Counted from the stretch's first letter, positions 1-11,608 are shown. The stretch: 64,000 nucleotides of DNA from Agarophyton chilense (GCA_030374765.1 JARGXX010000095.1:2046001-2110000), one strand, 5' to 3'. Numbers and translations are program-made. The notes: a model not told the origin generated them from the letters alone.

Positions 1-746
1 GTGGCGATTTTTTGTTCCTTTTTCTTTCTTGTTTTTCGAAATACAGATATTAATATTGGATAATATCAAAAAGTTCTGATTCTGAACGATTCTCATAATT
101 TTTGAACGGTTGCAAAATTCTGTTCAGTTCTGGTTTCGATTTCCAACGGTTTTGACCAATCAGCCATGATTTTTGCACTCTACAGTACGATTTTCGGGTT
201 TTTGGTGACTTGTATTCTGACAATTCTGTACTATACTGTTCGAGTTTTGACAGTTCTGAGCAATTCTATATTTCGTTCCAGTTAGTGTCTGCTCTCTTTG
301 TGAGACTCCTCTTCGCGTTGTAGTATAACTTTTAAAATAGTAGGTAGACTGGTCTTGAACGTAGTTTGGGCCCACAACCAATGATGGAATAAAGTACACT
401 CAAAAGCGGATAATTCTGTGAAGTTTTGACTTGAGTTCGTTTTTCTCGACTCAATCTCTGTTCTTCTGTTCTTTTATATTGCTTTAAAGCACTTCGAAGT
501 TGTTCAAGACGGGTATCAGTTTGTTCCAAGATTGTTCTTGCCTTTTCTACATAGAGTTCTATAGAAGCTTCTAAAGTCTTCTACATGCTTCTAATACATA
601 AAGCAGTTTCCAGTTGCATTCAAGAACCTTCTAGAGGGTTCTACACCATTCGAGGTTTTTTATTTTTGCCTACTTTATGTCCACACAAAAAAAAAACAGT
701 GTAGCATCACCTTTTCACCACCCATTGGACCCCATGCAGATACCTT
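1..746. other. AT-rich non-coding stretch, no gene seen
   Basis: No convincing coding frame. The first 300 bases are rich in loosely repeated TTCTG/AATTCT words. Around 555-660 there are several TTCTA/AGAAG words, some in inverted pairs (GAAGCTTCTA, CCTTCTAGAGGGTTCTA), which could be the decayed end of a repeat. It lies downstream of the minus-strand RRM gene. Confidence 0.4.
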
Positions 747-986
747 TTATTCCAGCTGCACAACAATGTATCTACCACCAATAATAGTGTCATCCAAAAG
801 TGTAACAGCCCTTCTCGCATGATAACTGAATCTGAAAGTAACTTTTGCCGATCCAACACTCTCGCTCAAGTTCCATACTGAAATATCTTCTACCTCCCCA
901 ATACGATTAAAAAGTGATCGAAGCCTGGCACGAGAAACACCAGTGGCTATATTGTAAACATACACACTTCTTGCGTTCGTAGGCAT
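747..986 (-). CDS. small single-RRM RNA-binding protein
   Basis: A 79-residue protein that is essentially one RNA recognition motif. An RNP2-like strand (VYVYNI) lies near residues 8-13, helix 1 follows (RLRSLFNRIGEVEDI), an RNP1-like strand (GSAKVTFRF) is at about 45-53, and the fourth strand (GRYIVVQLE) ends the protein. RRMs bind single-stranded RNA in splicing, transport or decay, but no specific role can be assigned. The start is an ATG on the minus strand. An isolated RRM is short but possible; it could also be one exon of a larger gene or a gene fragment carried by repeats, since no other host gene lies within 15 kb. Confidence 0.5.
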   Translation of the reverse strand: MPTNARSVYVYNIATGVSRARLRSLFNRIGEVEDISVWNLSESVGSAKVTFRFSYHARRAVTLLDDTIIGGRYIVVQLE

Positions 987-2286
987 AGTTTTTTTTATAA
1001 AGAAAACGTCTTGATGGTTCTTTGTAAGAAACTGATTCAGTATAAGATGCTTCTAGATCAAAGATTAGTTGTTCTGTTCAAAAGAAAAATGTCTAGTAAG
1101 TGTTTGAGACCCAGGACACGTGATTTGGAGAAGTAGAGACCAAAATGAACTCATTTCGATGTTTTATATAAAAGAATTAGATGTTTTTTACCTTCCACCC
1201 ATTTATAGTTTTTATTCAAGTGAAGACGTCTTAGTGAGTCCATAAACGATAATCCTCCAACTTATTTTTTTTTATCTTTCAATTCATTGGTTGTGTTTTT
1301 CGAATTCTTTTTAAATTATGCTTTTTCACAAAGAATACGTACTGCACCAGACAATCACCACATCACTGAGAAAAAGGTTTAAATATTTTCAACCAGATTA
1401 TGAAAAAGTGCGTCTATTCCAACATGAATGGGAAGTAAGGTTTTAGCGGTCTTGATTGTGCTCGGTTGTAAATTTAATTCTAAATTCGAATACGAATGGC
1501 GTGAACAAACATGAGGTATAAAATCCATGAGTTTTCTTTTCTGCTATCTTGAAAAAAAAGTTACCTAAAAACGTCAATACACTAGAATTAGTTTCATGTT
1601 TCTGAATAAGTTCTTTCTTAAAGCGGCCATCTACGTTTTCAGAATGAGCTAAGAGTGGAAAACCTTTATTATCGATTTCTGTTGCTATAATAGATGCCAG
1701 TGTTTCGATGTAAAACGCAATATAGTTTATTGCAAGGTTTTGGAAACTAGTACTGCTTCAGGTGTCGAAACATTACCATAGTTTGACTCCGAAGCAACGA
1801 GTGTAAAAAGAGTTGTATCTGATCTGGTCAGAATGTGCACAAGAGCATGTCCCGTTAAGAACTAGAAATCCAGGGAAAGTTGCGGGTAGGGTAAAGAATC
1901 GCTAGGAAGAACCAATACCCCAATCGTAATGCGTAAAAAACTGAGCGCAACCCATTTAGCGACTGAGTGCAATTTCGAAGCTGACTGCAACAAACTTGGT
2001 GGAGAGACAAAAATCAAGACACACATAGTGTACAGAACAAAAAAAGCCAGTGAAGCCTGTTCTATGCGTCTATCAAGGATTGTGTTGCCATTACATCTTA
2101 ATTACGCCACTTTCAGTGCTCTTAAACATCTGGAGATCACATCTCCACAAGTTGTACTTCCATGGATGCGGCGTAAACACACTAGTGTCTATAAAGTACG
2201 ACCATTGGCCTCATCCGAGGCCAAAATTACAACATCGACAGTTTTTATAAACTTTATCAATTTCCTTAAACTTTTGTACGTAGAAG
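987..2286. other. AT-rich intergenic sequence
   Basis: No supported gene. A plus-strand frame at 1929-2333 is open for 134 codons, but its composition is not protein-like and nothing in it was recognised. It may be the untranslated or decayed 5' part of the piggyBac-type element that begins to be readable at about 2290. Confidence 0.35.
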
Positions 2287-3770
2287 TTGTCAAGACTCTC
2301 TGCTTTTTTGACTTCAAGCTCAGAGATCACTAAAGATCGCCTAAAACTTGTACACAACACCATCTTTACTCCATTCTTTCATAATCTATCAAATATATCA
2401 TCATTAATGGATCCCCGACGTGTAGTTGGAAACAGAGTAAACACCCTCGCACGTCTCTTCAGATCAGAGAAAAATTGTAAACTATGTTTTGGCTCGCAAT
2501 GGCAAACGAAATTGGTAAGCCGAATTGTTACAATAGTGGTCGTTATAGTCAAGAATAATCGGAGACACTATTTTGTTACCCTAAACTTCGAGCTAATTCA
2601 TCGCAAGAAAGTGGGCCCTCTAAGAATTTGCCATGTGAAAGCCAGAGATCATGTCACGGTTCAGGAAATGGTACAAGAAGCCATCACTTCGAACGTGGAG
2701 AGGAATGGTGCTGCTATTACCAACGAACTTTCGAACAGTGAAGAGCTGAATACTCTTACGGATGGAGATGACCGTCAAACAATGAATCTGTTGAGCCTGC
2801 GTACTGTGACAAACAGTGACCCGTAAGACAGCTTTGTAGAAGTTCATTCGATGAAACGCACAACGGAAAAATTATGCTTGACTCTAAACGTGTCCAGGGC
2901 AAATGCACCAATGGAAAGTCACGGGACCTGCTGGAAATTTTATTTCCGTCAATCATGCACCTTCGGCACACTCTCCCTATGATTTCTTCAGGTGGATGTT
3001 TCCTATACCTCATTTGGAAAAAATAGTTCGATCTACCAACTCTCGGATGGAAGGAAAAGGCTCAAAGCCGACTACATGCAGTGAACTTTTGAAGCTTTTC
3101 GGTTTGACGGTGTTAATGACACGCTTCGAGTTTTCAAATAGAAGATCATTTTGGTCTAAATACACGTTTTCTAAATTTATTGAATCTCTGCAGCTCGGAA
3201 AGATCATGTTCCGCAATCGGTTTGAACAAATAAGACAATTTCTCGATTTCAATGGCTCTGAAAACGATCAAAAATGAGAAGAATGCAGATGGTCATGCAT
3301 TTCGGACTTTTTTTGGAGGCTCCATATGTCCATCGAAAAGCTTTCGTAACTCTGTCACACACTTTGTGCGTGGACGAAAGTATGTCACCTTTGTGTGAAC
3401 TCGGATGAACCTGGATTGAAATTGGTCTTCCACACTACACTGCTCTTGGTAGGAAACCTGAATACGGCTGTGAATTAAAGCCATTGCCTTGTGGGAGGAG
3501 TGGCATTATTCTCAAAATAGAAATCACGATGGGAGCTATGCAACTAGATGTACAGCCTTTTGAATCGGAAAAGGCGCATGGAACAATTTTTTATCAGACT
3601 TGTTAAAAAGTGTTTGGCAGCTGCTCGAATGGCTTGTGCCGACTCATTTTTTGTACGTGTTAAAACAGCTGAAGAACATTTAAAAAGAGGAATGCGATTT
3701 ATCGGGGCTGCAAAAACAGCAACCAGAGGATTTCCTTTGAAATATCTTTACGAACTTACGATGACGGCAC
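2287..3770 (+). pseudogene. piggyBac-type transposase, 5' portion (decayed)
   Basis: Fragments in shifting plus-strand frames give a piggyBac (DDE_Tnp_1_7) transposase. A segment at about 3030-3260 reads like the family's N-terminal helical region, with a FIESLQLGKIMFRNRFEQIR stretch. At about 3360-3390 the sequence LCVDESMSP marks the first catalytic Asp region, and around 3460-3560 a PLPCG..EIT..AM pattern follows. Stops and frame changes break it (for example after 3277), so it cannot be expressed as one protein. The fragment stops where the gypsy LTR begins, and the rest of the protein resumes at 13091, so the retrotransposon landed inside it. Full-length relatives are about 500-600 residues. 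Confidence 0.7.
3766..3770. repeat. target-site duplication GGCAC, left copy
   Basis: The five bases GGCAC directly precede the TGTCGTA start of the 5' LTR. They recur exactly at 13086-13090 after the TACGACA end of the 3' LTR. A 4-6 bp duplication is what an LTR-retrotransposon integrase makes. Confidence 0.95.
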
Positions 3771-4404
3771 TGTCGTATAGTGGCAGAAGGTCTGACCTTT
3801 GAGGTTGTCAATATACTACACTGACCTTGTAGGTGATGGATGCGAGGGATCATCGGACATGCAGCTCCGGGCGACCTACCATCTAGGTGTTGTCAGCCAC
3901 GTGTAGTGTTGACATGTACCTTCTGGTTGAGTGAGTGTTAGTACCTGTAATTGTAATGATATCTATTTTAGTACAGTAGTGGAGTGGCCACCTGGCACTG
4001 TAGCCAGTGCTGACCAGGTCTCTGACACTAGGTCAGAGAACTTGCCTTGCTGGCACCTCCCGGGTGATCTGGAGAGTGCAGTCAACTGCATATAGGAAAC
4101 CGCACCTCCCCCACACTAATCTGATAAAGACAGGCACCACTTGGGTCCCGACTATACCTTTTGGTTCATTGTTTCTCAACTACCACACAGGATTTCCCGC
4201 GCGTCGACGCCTACCATCGTTCACCTACACGGTATAGGCTAGTCACCCCGCCGTTTGCCCCTCCGGGTTTTCACGGTGCCCTGTTACCATCGAGGTTTAC
4301 TACGTCTACCTTCTAAGGTTGAGCGTCAACACGCTCCCTACGGTTGAGCGTCACTACGCTCCCGAGACAAGACAGTAGCGTACCCCAGAGGTGATTGTAC
4401 GACA
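3771..4404 (+). repeat. 5' LTR of the gypsy element
   Basis: The LTR begins TGTCGTA and ends TACGACA, a perfect 7-base terminal inverted repeat. The second copy is at 12450-13085. Near its end two GAGCGT-(4 nt)-ACGCTC hairpins occur in tandem (4321-4336 and 4346-4361). Confidence 0.95.
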
Positions 4405-4407
4405 TTT

Positions 4408-4425
4408 TGGTCTCCCGACTTAGAA
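4408..4425 (+). other. candidate primer binding site
   Basis: Three bases after the 5' LTR, the sequence begins TGGTCTCCCGAC. TGG is the complement of a tRNA CCA end, and the next bases would pair with an acceptor stem ending CGGGAGA. I could not assign the tRNA. Confidence 0.5.
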
Positions 4426-4551
4426 AGTTTTTCTAGGTTTCGTCGTACCTTCACGGTTCACACGAGATTCCGAGAAGGATTGGACGCTCTGACACCTATT
4501 TGGTTTCAGGAAGTCCCGCAAAGCAATACAGGATACCACTATTGGTCACAA

Positions 4552-5930
4552 ATGAAACGACCTAAAAGAAATACGCGTGGTGCGAGCGCCCCGCCGACCC
4601 ATAAAGGTCCTAAAGGAGCCCTATCGTCTCAACCGATTCTGGAGAACCCCGAGGAGCTGCTCCGGCACCCTCGGGACAAAACCGTAAAGGTACATGGTCC
4701 GCCGCGTATGGCAACGGAACCGCAAAGGGAATTACCAATTGAGGTTGCCGCGGAGGAGCTATGGCCTCAGCTCGAAGAGCAAGCGAAAGCGCTCGTCACC
4801 CTCGCGGTCGAGGATGCATTAATTTTAAAGGAAAAGTCAGATGCCCGGATGGTTCCGCCCTCAATGGACGTCGATGCATTTACCCGTATTGTGGTTGACC
4901 GAGCAGCTCAAGAGCTATCGGAAAGGATACTTGAAATGGTGAAACAGTATCTCTTTACAGATGCTAGGGAGCATGTTTACCGCGCTGTGCAGGACCTTTG
5001 GGTTTCCGAGGGATTCGCAGAATCCCGACCTACACAGGTGAACATCGCAAAGCGCATACCACAAGGGTTCCAAATGGGTCATTCCACCCATTCCAAACAC
5101 TTACCTACTGATAGTGAGTATCTACAAGGTCCAAGGCAGAGTCAATCCCGGGGAAGGTAGATCCTCAAGACATTTACCTGCCACCAATTACTGGTTTCGT
5201 TCAAAAGGATCTCCGTGAAGGTGGTCCCAAGGACGATTCGTCTGACTCGTTGGATGAGCGACGAAGAAACCGAAAAGGGAAGAAGCGGAGGGACAAAGAG
5301 GGGAAAGAATCGAGAGGATGATTCAGACCCTGACTCGTCATGCTCCAGTTCTGATACGAGTTCATCGTTTGATGATGACCGTAAAGGTAATAAGAAGAAG
5401 AAAACGAACAGGTCGACGAAGAAGTCGTCGAAAAGGAACCGAAAGGGTAAAAAGCGATACAACGATACAATGAGTCGCCCGACTCTGAGTCGGACACCGA
5501 AATGGACCTGGAGGTGCACCAACCCTTGAACGATATGTTCACCAAAGCGGTTGACTACAGGAATTATCGGTTGATCAACAAGTCTTCTGAATACACTCAA
5601 CGGGTGGCTCAGAAGATTACTAAGCACCACAAGAAGCTCAGCTTCCAAATGGGTGACACAGCCTTCACAGGTACGGATCCTATTGCGGTGATTGAGTTTC
5701 CACAGAAGTTTAAGATTGCATGTGACCAAAATGGTTTTTCCGAGGGCGCTGCTATGTGGCTATTTCAGTTTTATCTTAAAGGACAGGCATACTACTTGCT
5801 GCAGGGTAGGGTCTGCAGCAATACCTTAGCCATGGGTGAGGATGGCACAGAGATGTTGGAGTCATACCCAGAAGTGGTCAATTTCCTTTCGGAAACATAC
5901 GCCACCGATGAGGTTATCCGAGAGGCTTAA
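4552..5930 (+). pseudogene. gag region of the gypsy element (broken)
   Basis: Three consecutive plus-strand frames (to 5160, about 5215-5529, about 5502-5930) make a Gag-like protein. The first has a basic start (MKRPKRNTRG, ATG at 4552) and a helical body. The second is a charged Ser/Asp/Lys linker. The third is a recognisable capsid-type segment with DYRNYRL, TGTDPIAVIEF and ACDQNGFSEGAAMWL patterns as in other gypsy Gags. A stop at 5158-5160 and frame changes near 5520 and 5925 break it. No CCHC zinc knuckle is visible, and only about 390 bases separate it from the RT, so the knuckle and protease have probably been deleted. Confidence 0.75.
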
Positions 5931-6315
5931 TCGGAAGTCCTCGCTTACCATCAAAGATCTGGGCAAACCGAATCGGAGTTTTCGCTGGCGCTGTGGAATC
6001 TGGCAACCCGCTGTGGTAATGTGTTCACTACCTCTCGGTTAAAGTTGCTATTTGATGACGATGTCGACAAAGCGATCCGTTTCCAGGTACGCACCTACCT
6101 GCCCACTAACCGAAAGGTAGACTGCAATGGGCTGGCTCGATACTCCCAGGGCCTTGGAGATACCCTTCGGCTGGGAAAGAGACCAGCCGTGCCCCCAACC
6201 TCAAAGGATAAACCGAAAACGTCGGTCTTGGAAATTGAAGATATCACAACCTCAGAGGGTAGCTCGCACCTCGAAGTACCTATAGGGACCGGTTCAGTAG
6301 AAAGGGAATAACCGT

Positions 6316-7410
6316 ATGAGGTTCTGTATGGATTATAGGAGGCTCAATAGCGTGACCGTCAGGGATTCGTACCCGATACCTAGAATGGATGAGTGCATCG
6401 ACTCCTTGGGAGATGCGCAGATATTTACCACGTTGGATGCCAATTGTGGTTATTGGCAGGTACCCGTAGGTGAGGAAAATCGAGACAAGACGATGTTCAC
6501 GTGCCATGCTGGTTTGTTTCGCTTCACGTGGATGCCGTTCTGGTTACGCAATGCTCCAGCCACCTTTCAAAGGGCGTTGGACATCATCTTTTCGAAGGTT
6601 AAATGGACAACCGCCTTGGTATACATCTATGATGTAATCATCTATTCCAGATCGGTAGAGAAGCACTTTTCACACGTACGCACCGTAGTAACCCTCTTAG
6701 CTGAGGCGGGGGTGACGCTGAAGCTACGCAAAAGCGTCTTCTTTACCAGAACGGTTGAATACCTGGGACACATAATAGGCCCTGGTACCCTAGACGTTGC
6801 GCCAAGCAACATTAGAGCCGTGCAGGAGGTCAAGTTGCTACGATCCCAGACAGACGTACGATCCTTTATAGGTTTATGTAACGTCTATCGTCGCTTCGTG
6901 AAGGGATTCGCGAAAATAGCGGCGCCCTTCAACAAGAAGCTCCAGAAAGGTGAACCTGAACGGTTTGAGAATCTATCGAACGACGAAATGGATACCTTTG
7001 AGGAATTGAAACGAGCGCTGTTGTCGCCGCCAATCTTAGCGTTACAGAAAACAGGTCTACCGTACACCCTGGATACAGATGCATCCCATGCCCAAATTGG
7101 TTGTTGTCTCATGCAGGAGCAGCAAAACGGAGACAAATTACATATAGGATACTGGAGCGGCGCTATGAATGAGGCGGAGCAGAACTACACGGTAACCGAG
7201 AAGCAATGTCTAGCAGTAGTGTGGAGCATGTCGATGCTCCGTCCATACCCGTATGGTGAGCGCTTTACGTTGCGCACGGACCACGACGCCTTAAGGTGGA
7301 TCCTCGGACTCGCAGATGCGTCTGGTAGACCTGCCCGTTGCAGGTTGAGACTGTAGGAGTTTGAATACGACGTACAGTACCGTCCAGGTATCAAGCAAAA
7401 CATAGCTGAC
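6316..7410 (+). pseudogene. reverse transcriptase-RNase H region of the gypsy element
   Basis: RT motifs are clear: RFCMDYRRLNSVTVRDSYPIPR, FTTLDANCGYWQ, TFQRALD and YLGHIIGPGTL, followed by the connection domain. RNase H follows with TLDTDASHAQIGCCL, EAEQNYTVTEKQCLAVVW and LRTDHDALRWI. Two defects stand out. The catalytic YxDD box reads VYIYDVIIYS, so one of the paired aspartates is replaced by Tyr. An in-frame TAG at 7354-7356 then interrupts the conserved junction before EFEYDVQYRPG and looks like a CAG-to-TAG change. The RT N-terminus and the protease are missing upstream. Confidence 0.9.
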
Positions 7411-8665
7411 GCTATGTCACGCTTATACACCTCAGGGTTAGAGACAGAACCGGTTGAAGATGATATCCTTTGCTTTTTGGTGTCATCAAACCAAAATGGT
7501 ACCGGAGAACACCTAGAAGGATGTTGGGACTTACCTGAAGAAGGTGCTTTGCGGAACACCGATATGGCAACGCAGATACTGACCCTAGAGGAAACGAACG
7601 TCATGCCCGTAACCCGAGAAAAATTTCTACGAGAACAGGCCCAGGATGCGTACTGCAGAACCCTGGCTGACCAAATTGGTTTCAAAGGATCACCGTTCGA
7701 TGTGGACCACAATGGGTACATCGTGAGAAGGTCAACCTTGGATGGTAGCCTTCAAAAGGTGGTTCCGAAGGCACTGCGTCCGAGAGTCTTGTATCTCGCG
7801 CACTACCCGCGACTATCGGGACAACCGGTGCCACCAGGATGTATTACACCTTGAGGCAACGGTTCTATTAGCCTCATATGGCCCATGATGTCTATACCTT
7901 GTAGGTCAATGCCAATCCTGTGTTCGTACCTGCGGTGGTATTCGAAAGCATCGAAAGTACGTCAAGCTGTTTCCAGCAGCAGGTCCGCTGGAGTTTGTCC
8001 CGATAGACCTTCTAGGACCACTCCCCAAGACCAAGAATGGGTATCTGCACATTCTAGTGATCACCGACAGGTTCTTGAAGCTCACGAGAGCGATATCTTT
8101 AAAGGAGACGAAGTCAACAACGCTGGAGATCGCGTTCCCCAACAATTGGGTCTACCCATATGGCGCACCACTGTACCTACTTACCGATAACGGTTCAAAC
8201 CTGGCATCGAAGTTCTTCGAAGTTGTCTGTAACCTCTTGGGTATCAAGCACTATTTCACTATTGCCTACCACCCGCAGAAAAACGGACAGGTCGAGCGCT
8301 TTAACCACAAATTGGTATCAAGGCTACGACAATATACGGAAGAGCACCAAACTGGGTGGGATGAGCTGGTGCAATCGCTCACCCACTCCTATAAGCTTCA
8401 GGTACACCGGTCAACGCAGACCACTCCCTTTGATTTGGTTCTTTCGCGACACCCCCCAGGTATAGTAGTGCAGGGAGAACATACCACCAGCACTGCAGCT
8501 GGCGCACTGACCCCTGCCCATGTCAAGCGGAATACCCTTGTGAGGTTGAGGAGGGCTCTCAAACATGCAGAGAGCCGCCTCACTGCAACCCAGAAGCGGT
8601 ACAAGGCCGACTACGACCGTAGGGCAACCAAAGTGGGCTCTGTATCTTCGGGACAATGTGTCTAG
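7411..8665 (+). pseudogene. integrase region of the gypsy element (frameshifted)
   Basis: The frame after the RNase H stop runs through IADAMSRL to an HHCC-type zinc-finger region (HYPRLSGQP..), then shifts frame around 7820-8057. The catalytic core reads VITDRFLKLT (first Asp), LLTDNGSNLASKFF (second Asp) and HPQKNGQVERFNHKL (Glu), followed by PFDLVLSRHPPG and a basic helix (HAESRLTATQKRYKADYDRR). This is the DDE core that joins cDNA ends to target DNA in the gypsy family. The acidic triad is retained, but the reading frame is not continuous with RT. Confidence 0.88.
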
Positions 8666-8769
8666 CACCTGAAACGGTTCAACATTGCATGGAGGCAGGC
8701 TCCTCAGCCCGAGAGCCCAGAGCGGTAGCTCTGCGCACTTGACCCTCGGAGGACCCCACCCCAATTGAG

Positions 8770-9129
8770 GTGAATGATGAACTACAACGGGATGATCTGG
8801 ATTACAACCCTCTAACAGGGCCGGAAATGGAACCTCACACGGTAAAAGCGGGAGCTCCCGACCCGGTTTCCACAAACGAAGCTCCCAACTCGGAACATAT
8901 GAACCCTCGAGGTGGCGTTCCCCCGAAAGATCAGGGCCAAACCTTAGAGGAATTTCCCGTTGACCGTCTTGTAGGCCACACGCAAACCTATAATGGTCTG
9001 AAGTACACCGTCAGGTGGTACGGCTGGGGCCCAGAAGGGGACACCCTCGAATCCCCAGCCGCAATACCCCCACACTTCCGTATAAGGTATTGGCGCCGTC
9101 GCAAGGAGCCGATGCTTGCAGACGGCTAG
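8770..9129 (+). pseudogene. C-terminal chromodomain of gypsy Pol
   Basis: At about 8955-9110 the frame gives FPVDRLVGHTQTYNG, KYTVRWYGWGPEGDTLESP and PPHFRIRYWRR. This matches the chromodomain at the C-terminus of chromovirus integrases (VRWxGxxPExDTxE pattern). Such domains direct integration toward marked chromatin. The frame begins without ATG and was originally continuous with the integrase. It ends with TAG at 9127-9129, about 260 bases before the stop of the convergent antisense ORF. Confidence 0.8.
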
Positions 9130-9385
9130 CCTTAGACCTTCGTGGTGCTCAGGCCTAAGGAAGGGGGAGAAAATACGTCGTTTTCCGCAGAATGTGGACG
9201 CATATGCGTGTCAGATTACCTACAAGACAGGACATGAAAGAAAAACCAAATGTAACAGTAGAGGATGCAAGAAGAGAAAACAATTTACTTTAAGAAGGAC
9301 CTGTCGGTTTAGGAGCAATAGAATCAGGAGGACCCGTTTTATTGACTACCCACGGAGGAAAACCTGCGGAAATGCTAGGAGCCAT

Positions 9386-11608
9386 CTATCTAAGAAGTAG
9401 CGAAGGAGCGGTAGCCCCGCAACTGGAGAGAGGAGTCGAAACGAAAAGAGGATGAACGAAAGGAACCGCCGGAGCAGGTTGCAAAACCGCAGGGTTCAAT
9501 TTGGCACCTAGAAGGGGATCTTTCAAAGGGTCAGATGGCGCACCCGCAGAGACACTTGCCAGATTGGCAACCTGATGGGTGGCCAGTTGGTACATGTCCA
9601 ACTGGAACTGGTTCCGGAACTCCCCAAGTTGGTTCAGCGCCTTCATGTTCTGCGCATGGCGTGGCAGCAAACCTTCAAGGAGCGTTAATGCAGCAACCAC
9701 GGAGGTAAACCCAGCCCTCTGAAAGTTGGTGACGCAAGACTGGCGAATTCGAGCCAGCAAACCGACCACGGCCGGAGAATCCATCATAGGTTGAGACGGA
9801 GGACGAGAAATACCCGCCAACAGAGGTCGAACCGGACCAGCAACCCGCGAGGAGCTCGGTTGAGTAGCAGTCACACCCGTAAGGATAGGCGACTTACGAC
9901 CTTGAGGTAACGGCTCGGACGGGAAGGGACCAGCAAAACGACCAACTGGTGTCTCAACAGTACCGTAATAAGGCTCGGGGCTCGCGGGAGCTCCATAAAC
10001 AGGAGGATCCCCGGGATAATATTGTGCGTGGCGAGGCACAATCTCCCAAGTTGCGGGATCGAAAGCCTCCCAACCTTGATGGGAATCCCAATGGTAATTC
10101 TTGCTCTGCTTGAGGTACGAGTCCAAATCCTTCACGATATAATTGGTCCCCTCCACGATGTTCTCGTAACCAAATCGGGAAATATCCTGGGCAACCCTCG
10201 GATGTATGAAGAAGATGCGACCTACAGGTTGGACACCATCTCGGTGTATGTCAGAGTCGGGATTGCGACGATCCCAATCGATACCGTAACAGACGGCCTC
10301 CAGAGCCAGGATGGCAACCAACACGGTCCACTCCGAGAGGGCAACTGACCACATGAGGTAATACCGCTCTAGGTTCCGGGAAATATGACTCCCGAAGTAC
10401 GCCAAAACCGGCGGAGTGGGCACGCTGAGCGATAACGGAACCTCATAGGACTCCCACCACTCTGGTCGAAGCACGTACCAATCTCGTCTGCCCTTCGTAG
10501 GTTGTGAGAAGTACTCGAAGTTATGAAACATATGCATAACCCGAGTGTACCAGTTGCGAGTGCGAACGCGACTCTCCGTCGCTGCATCCTCGCCCCACCT
10601 ACTACGGTCAGCCCAATTGATAGTGGTGAAAGGCCGATTCAGGGAAACCAAGTCAGATGAAACCGGAAGGTATGTCTCCGTAATAGACGGGTACTGGCAC
10701 ACTTGCACCACCAATCGACGGTAATAATCTAGCTCCGGTTCGATGCGCACATACGGCAAGTCGCTCGGATATATCGGCGGGATAAAATACCTCAAAGGTG
10801 TATGACGCTGCCGACTCTGGTAACATTTCAGGCGACCCTGACGAGGTTGAAACTCTTGGTTCCGTTTCTTCAAAAGCAATGGAACGGAGCGAAGGCGCTC
10901 GCAGTCCCAACGGGACAAACCCAAGTAGGTATCCAATTGTGATCTGGTAAGAGCTGCCGGCAATGACGAACTCCCCACAGCCACAGGCCAATCGTGCTTC
11001 AACAGGTCATTGTTCGTCACCTGGTCGAAGGTAATACCAAAAGGTCCATACTGACTCGGCGTCCGGTTCGCCGCACCGAACGCGAGATTGTGAGCCCAAC
11101 TGGTTTGGGTCGTCGAAGGAAGTCCACAACTGCGTTGGTACGGGTCAGCCGGAGTCCCAGGGGAGAACTGAGTCGCAGGGACAGGCATGCTGCGAAACCC
11201 AATGTTGGTAGGCGTTCGCGAAGTCGAGCGAATCACCCTCTCAGTAATACCACCGCTTCCACGGCCACGATATGGGCCGCTACCTGACATGGTTGGAAAG
11301 GCCGTAGCTCGACCCGACGAACGAAGTGATGACTCGACCTCCACCGCCGCGGTGAACACCAGCGGGTATTCATCCTTCGGAAGTAGAGCCTCCTCGGTCC
11401 GTTCTGATGAGACGGCCAACGGATCCAACCTTTCCGGTAGTACTGAAACCGACCTTTTGGGTACAAAAGTGGCCGGCGTGCGTTCGCGAGCGGGTCCAGA
11501 CATTTGAGGTATCGTGGAACGGGACCAATCCGACCTTAAAGGCATAACTGCAGGGGCATCAATCCCCTCGGAATCTCCGACTTCTTCAACCTCAATGGGA
11601 ACCGGCAT
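9386..11608 (-). CDS. long antisense ORF of unknown function in the gypsy element
   Basis: An uninterrupted minus-strand frame of about 740 codons from an ATG at 11608 (MPVPIEVEEVGD). The frame stays open upstream to a TAG near 11744, so a GTG start at 11680 or an upstream exon is possible. It lies between pol and the 3' LTR and converges on pol. The N-terminal third is Ser/Pro/Arg-rich and looks disordered. The middle (about residues 225-530) is dense in Trp, Tyr and Phe and looks folded, with WADRSRWGED, WYVLRPEWWESYEVPL and a hydrophobic stretch VALSEWTVLVAILALEAVCYGI. A Pro-rich linker follows, then a helical Leu/Gln-rich C-terminus. I recognise no family. Plant Tat/Ogre-type gypsy elements are known to carry extra or antisense ORFs, but homology to those cannot be judged here. 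Confidence 0.65.
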   Translation of the reverse strand: MPVPIEVEEVGDSEGIDAPAVMPLRSDWSRSTIPQMSGPARERTPATFVPKRSVSVLPERLDPLAVSSERTEEALLPKDEYPLVFTAAVEVESSLRSSGRATAFPTMSGSGPYRGRGSGGITERVIRSTSRTPTNIGFRSMPVPATQFSPGTPADPYQRSCGLPSTTQTSWAHNLAFGAANRTPSQYGPFGITFDQVTNNDLLKHDWPVAVGSSSLPAALTRSQLDTYLGLSRWDCERLRSVPLLLKKRNQEFQPRQGRLKCYQSRQRHTPLRYFIPPIYPSDLPYVRIEPELDYYRRLVVQVCQYPSITETYLPVSSDLVSLNRPFTTINWADRSRWGEDAATESRVRTRNWYTRVMHMFHNFEYFSQPTKGRRDWYVLRPEWWESYEVPLSLSVPTPPVLAYFGSHISRNLERYYLMWSVALSEWTVLVAILALEAVCYGIDWDRRNPDSDIHRDGVQPVGRIFFIHPRVAQDISRFGYENIVEGTNYIVKDLDSYLKQSKNYHWDSHQGWEAFDPATWEIVPRHAQYYPGDPPVYGAPASPEPYYGTVETPVGRFAGPFPSEPLPQGRKSPILTGVTATQPSSSRVAGPVRPLLAGISRPPSQPMMDSPAVVGLLARIRQSCVTNFQRAGFTSVVAALTLLEGLLPRHAQNMKALNQLGEFRNQFQLDMYQLATHQVANLASVSAGAPSDPLKDPLLGAKLNPAVLQPAPAVPFVHPLFVSTPLSSCGATAPSLLLR

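Noticed and set aside
540-660. Cluster of TTCTA/GAAG words as heat-shock elements
   Set aside because: Spacing is irregular and the region is downstream of the only nearby gene. Decayed repeat sequence is the simpler explanation.
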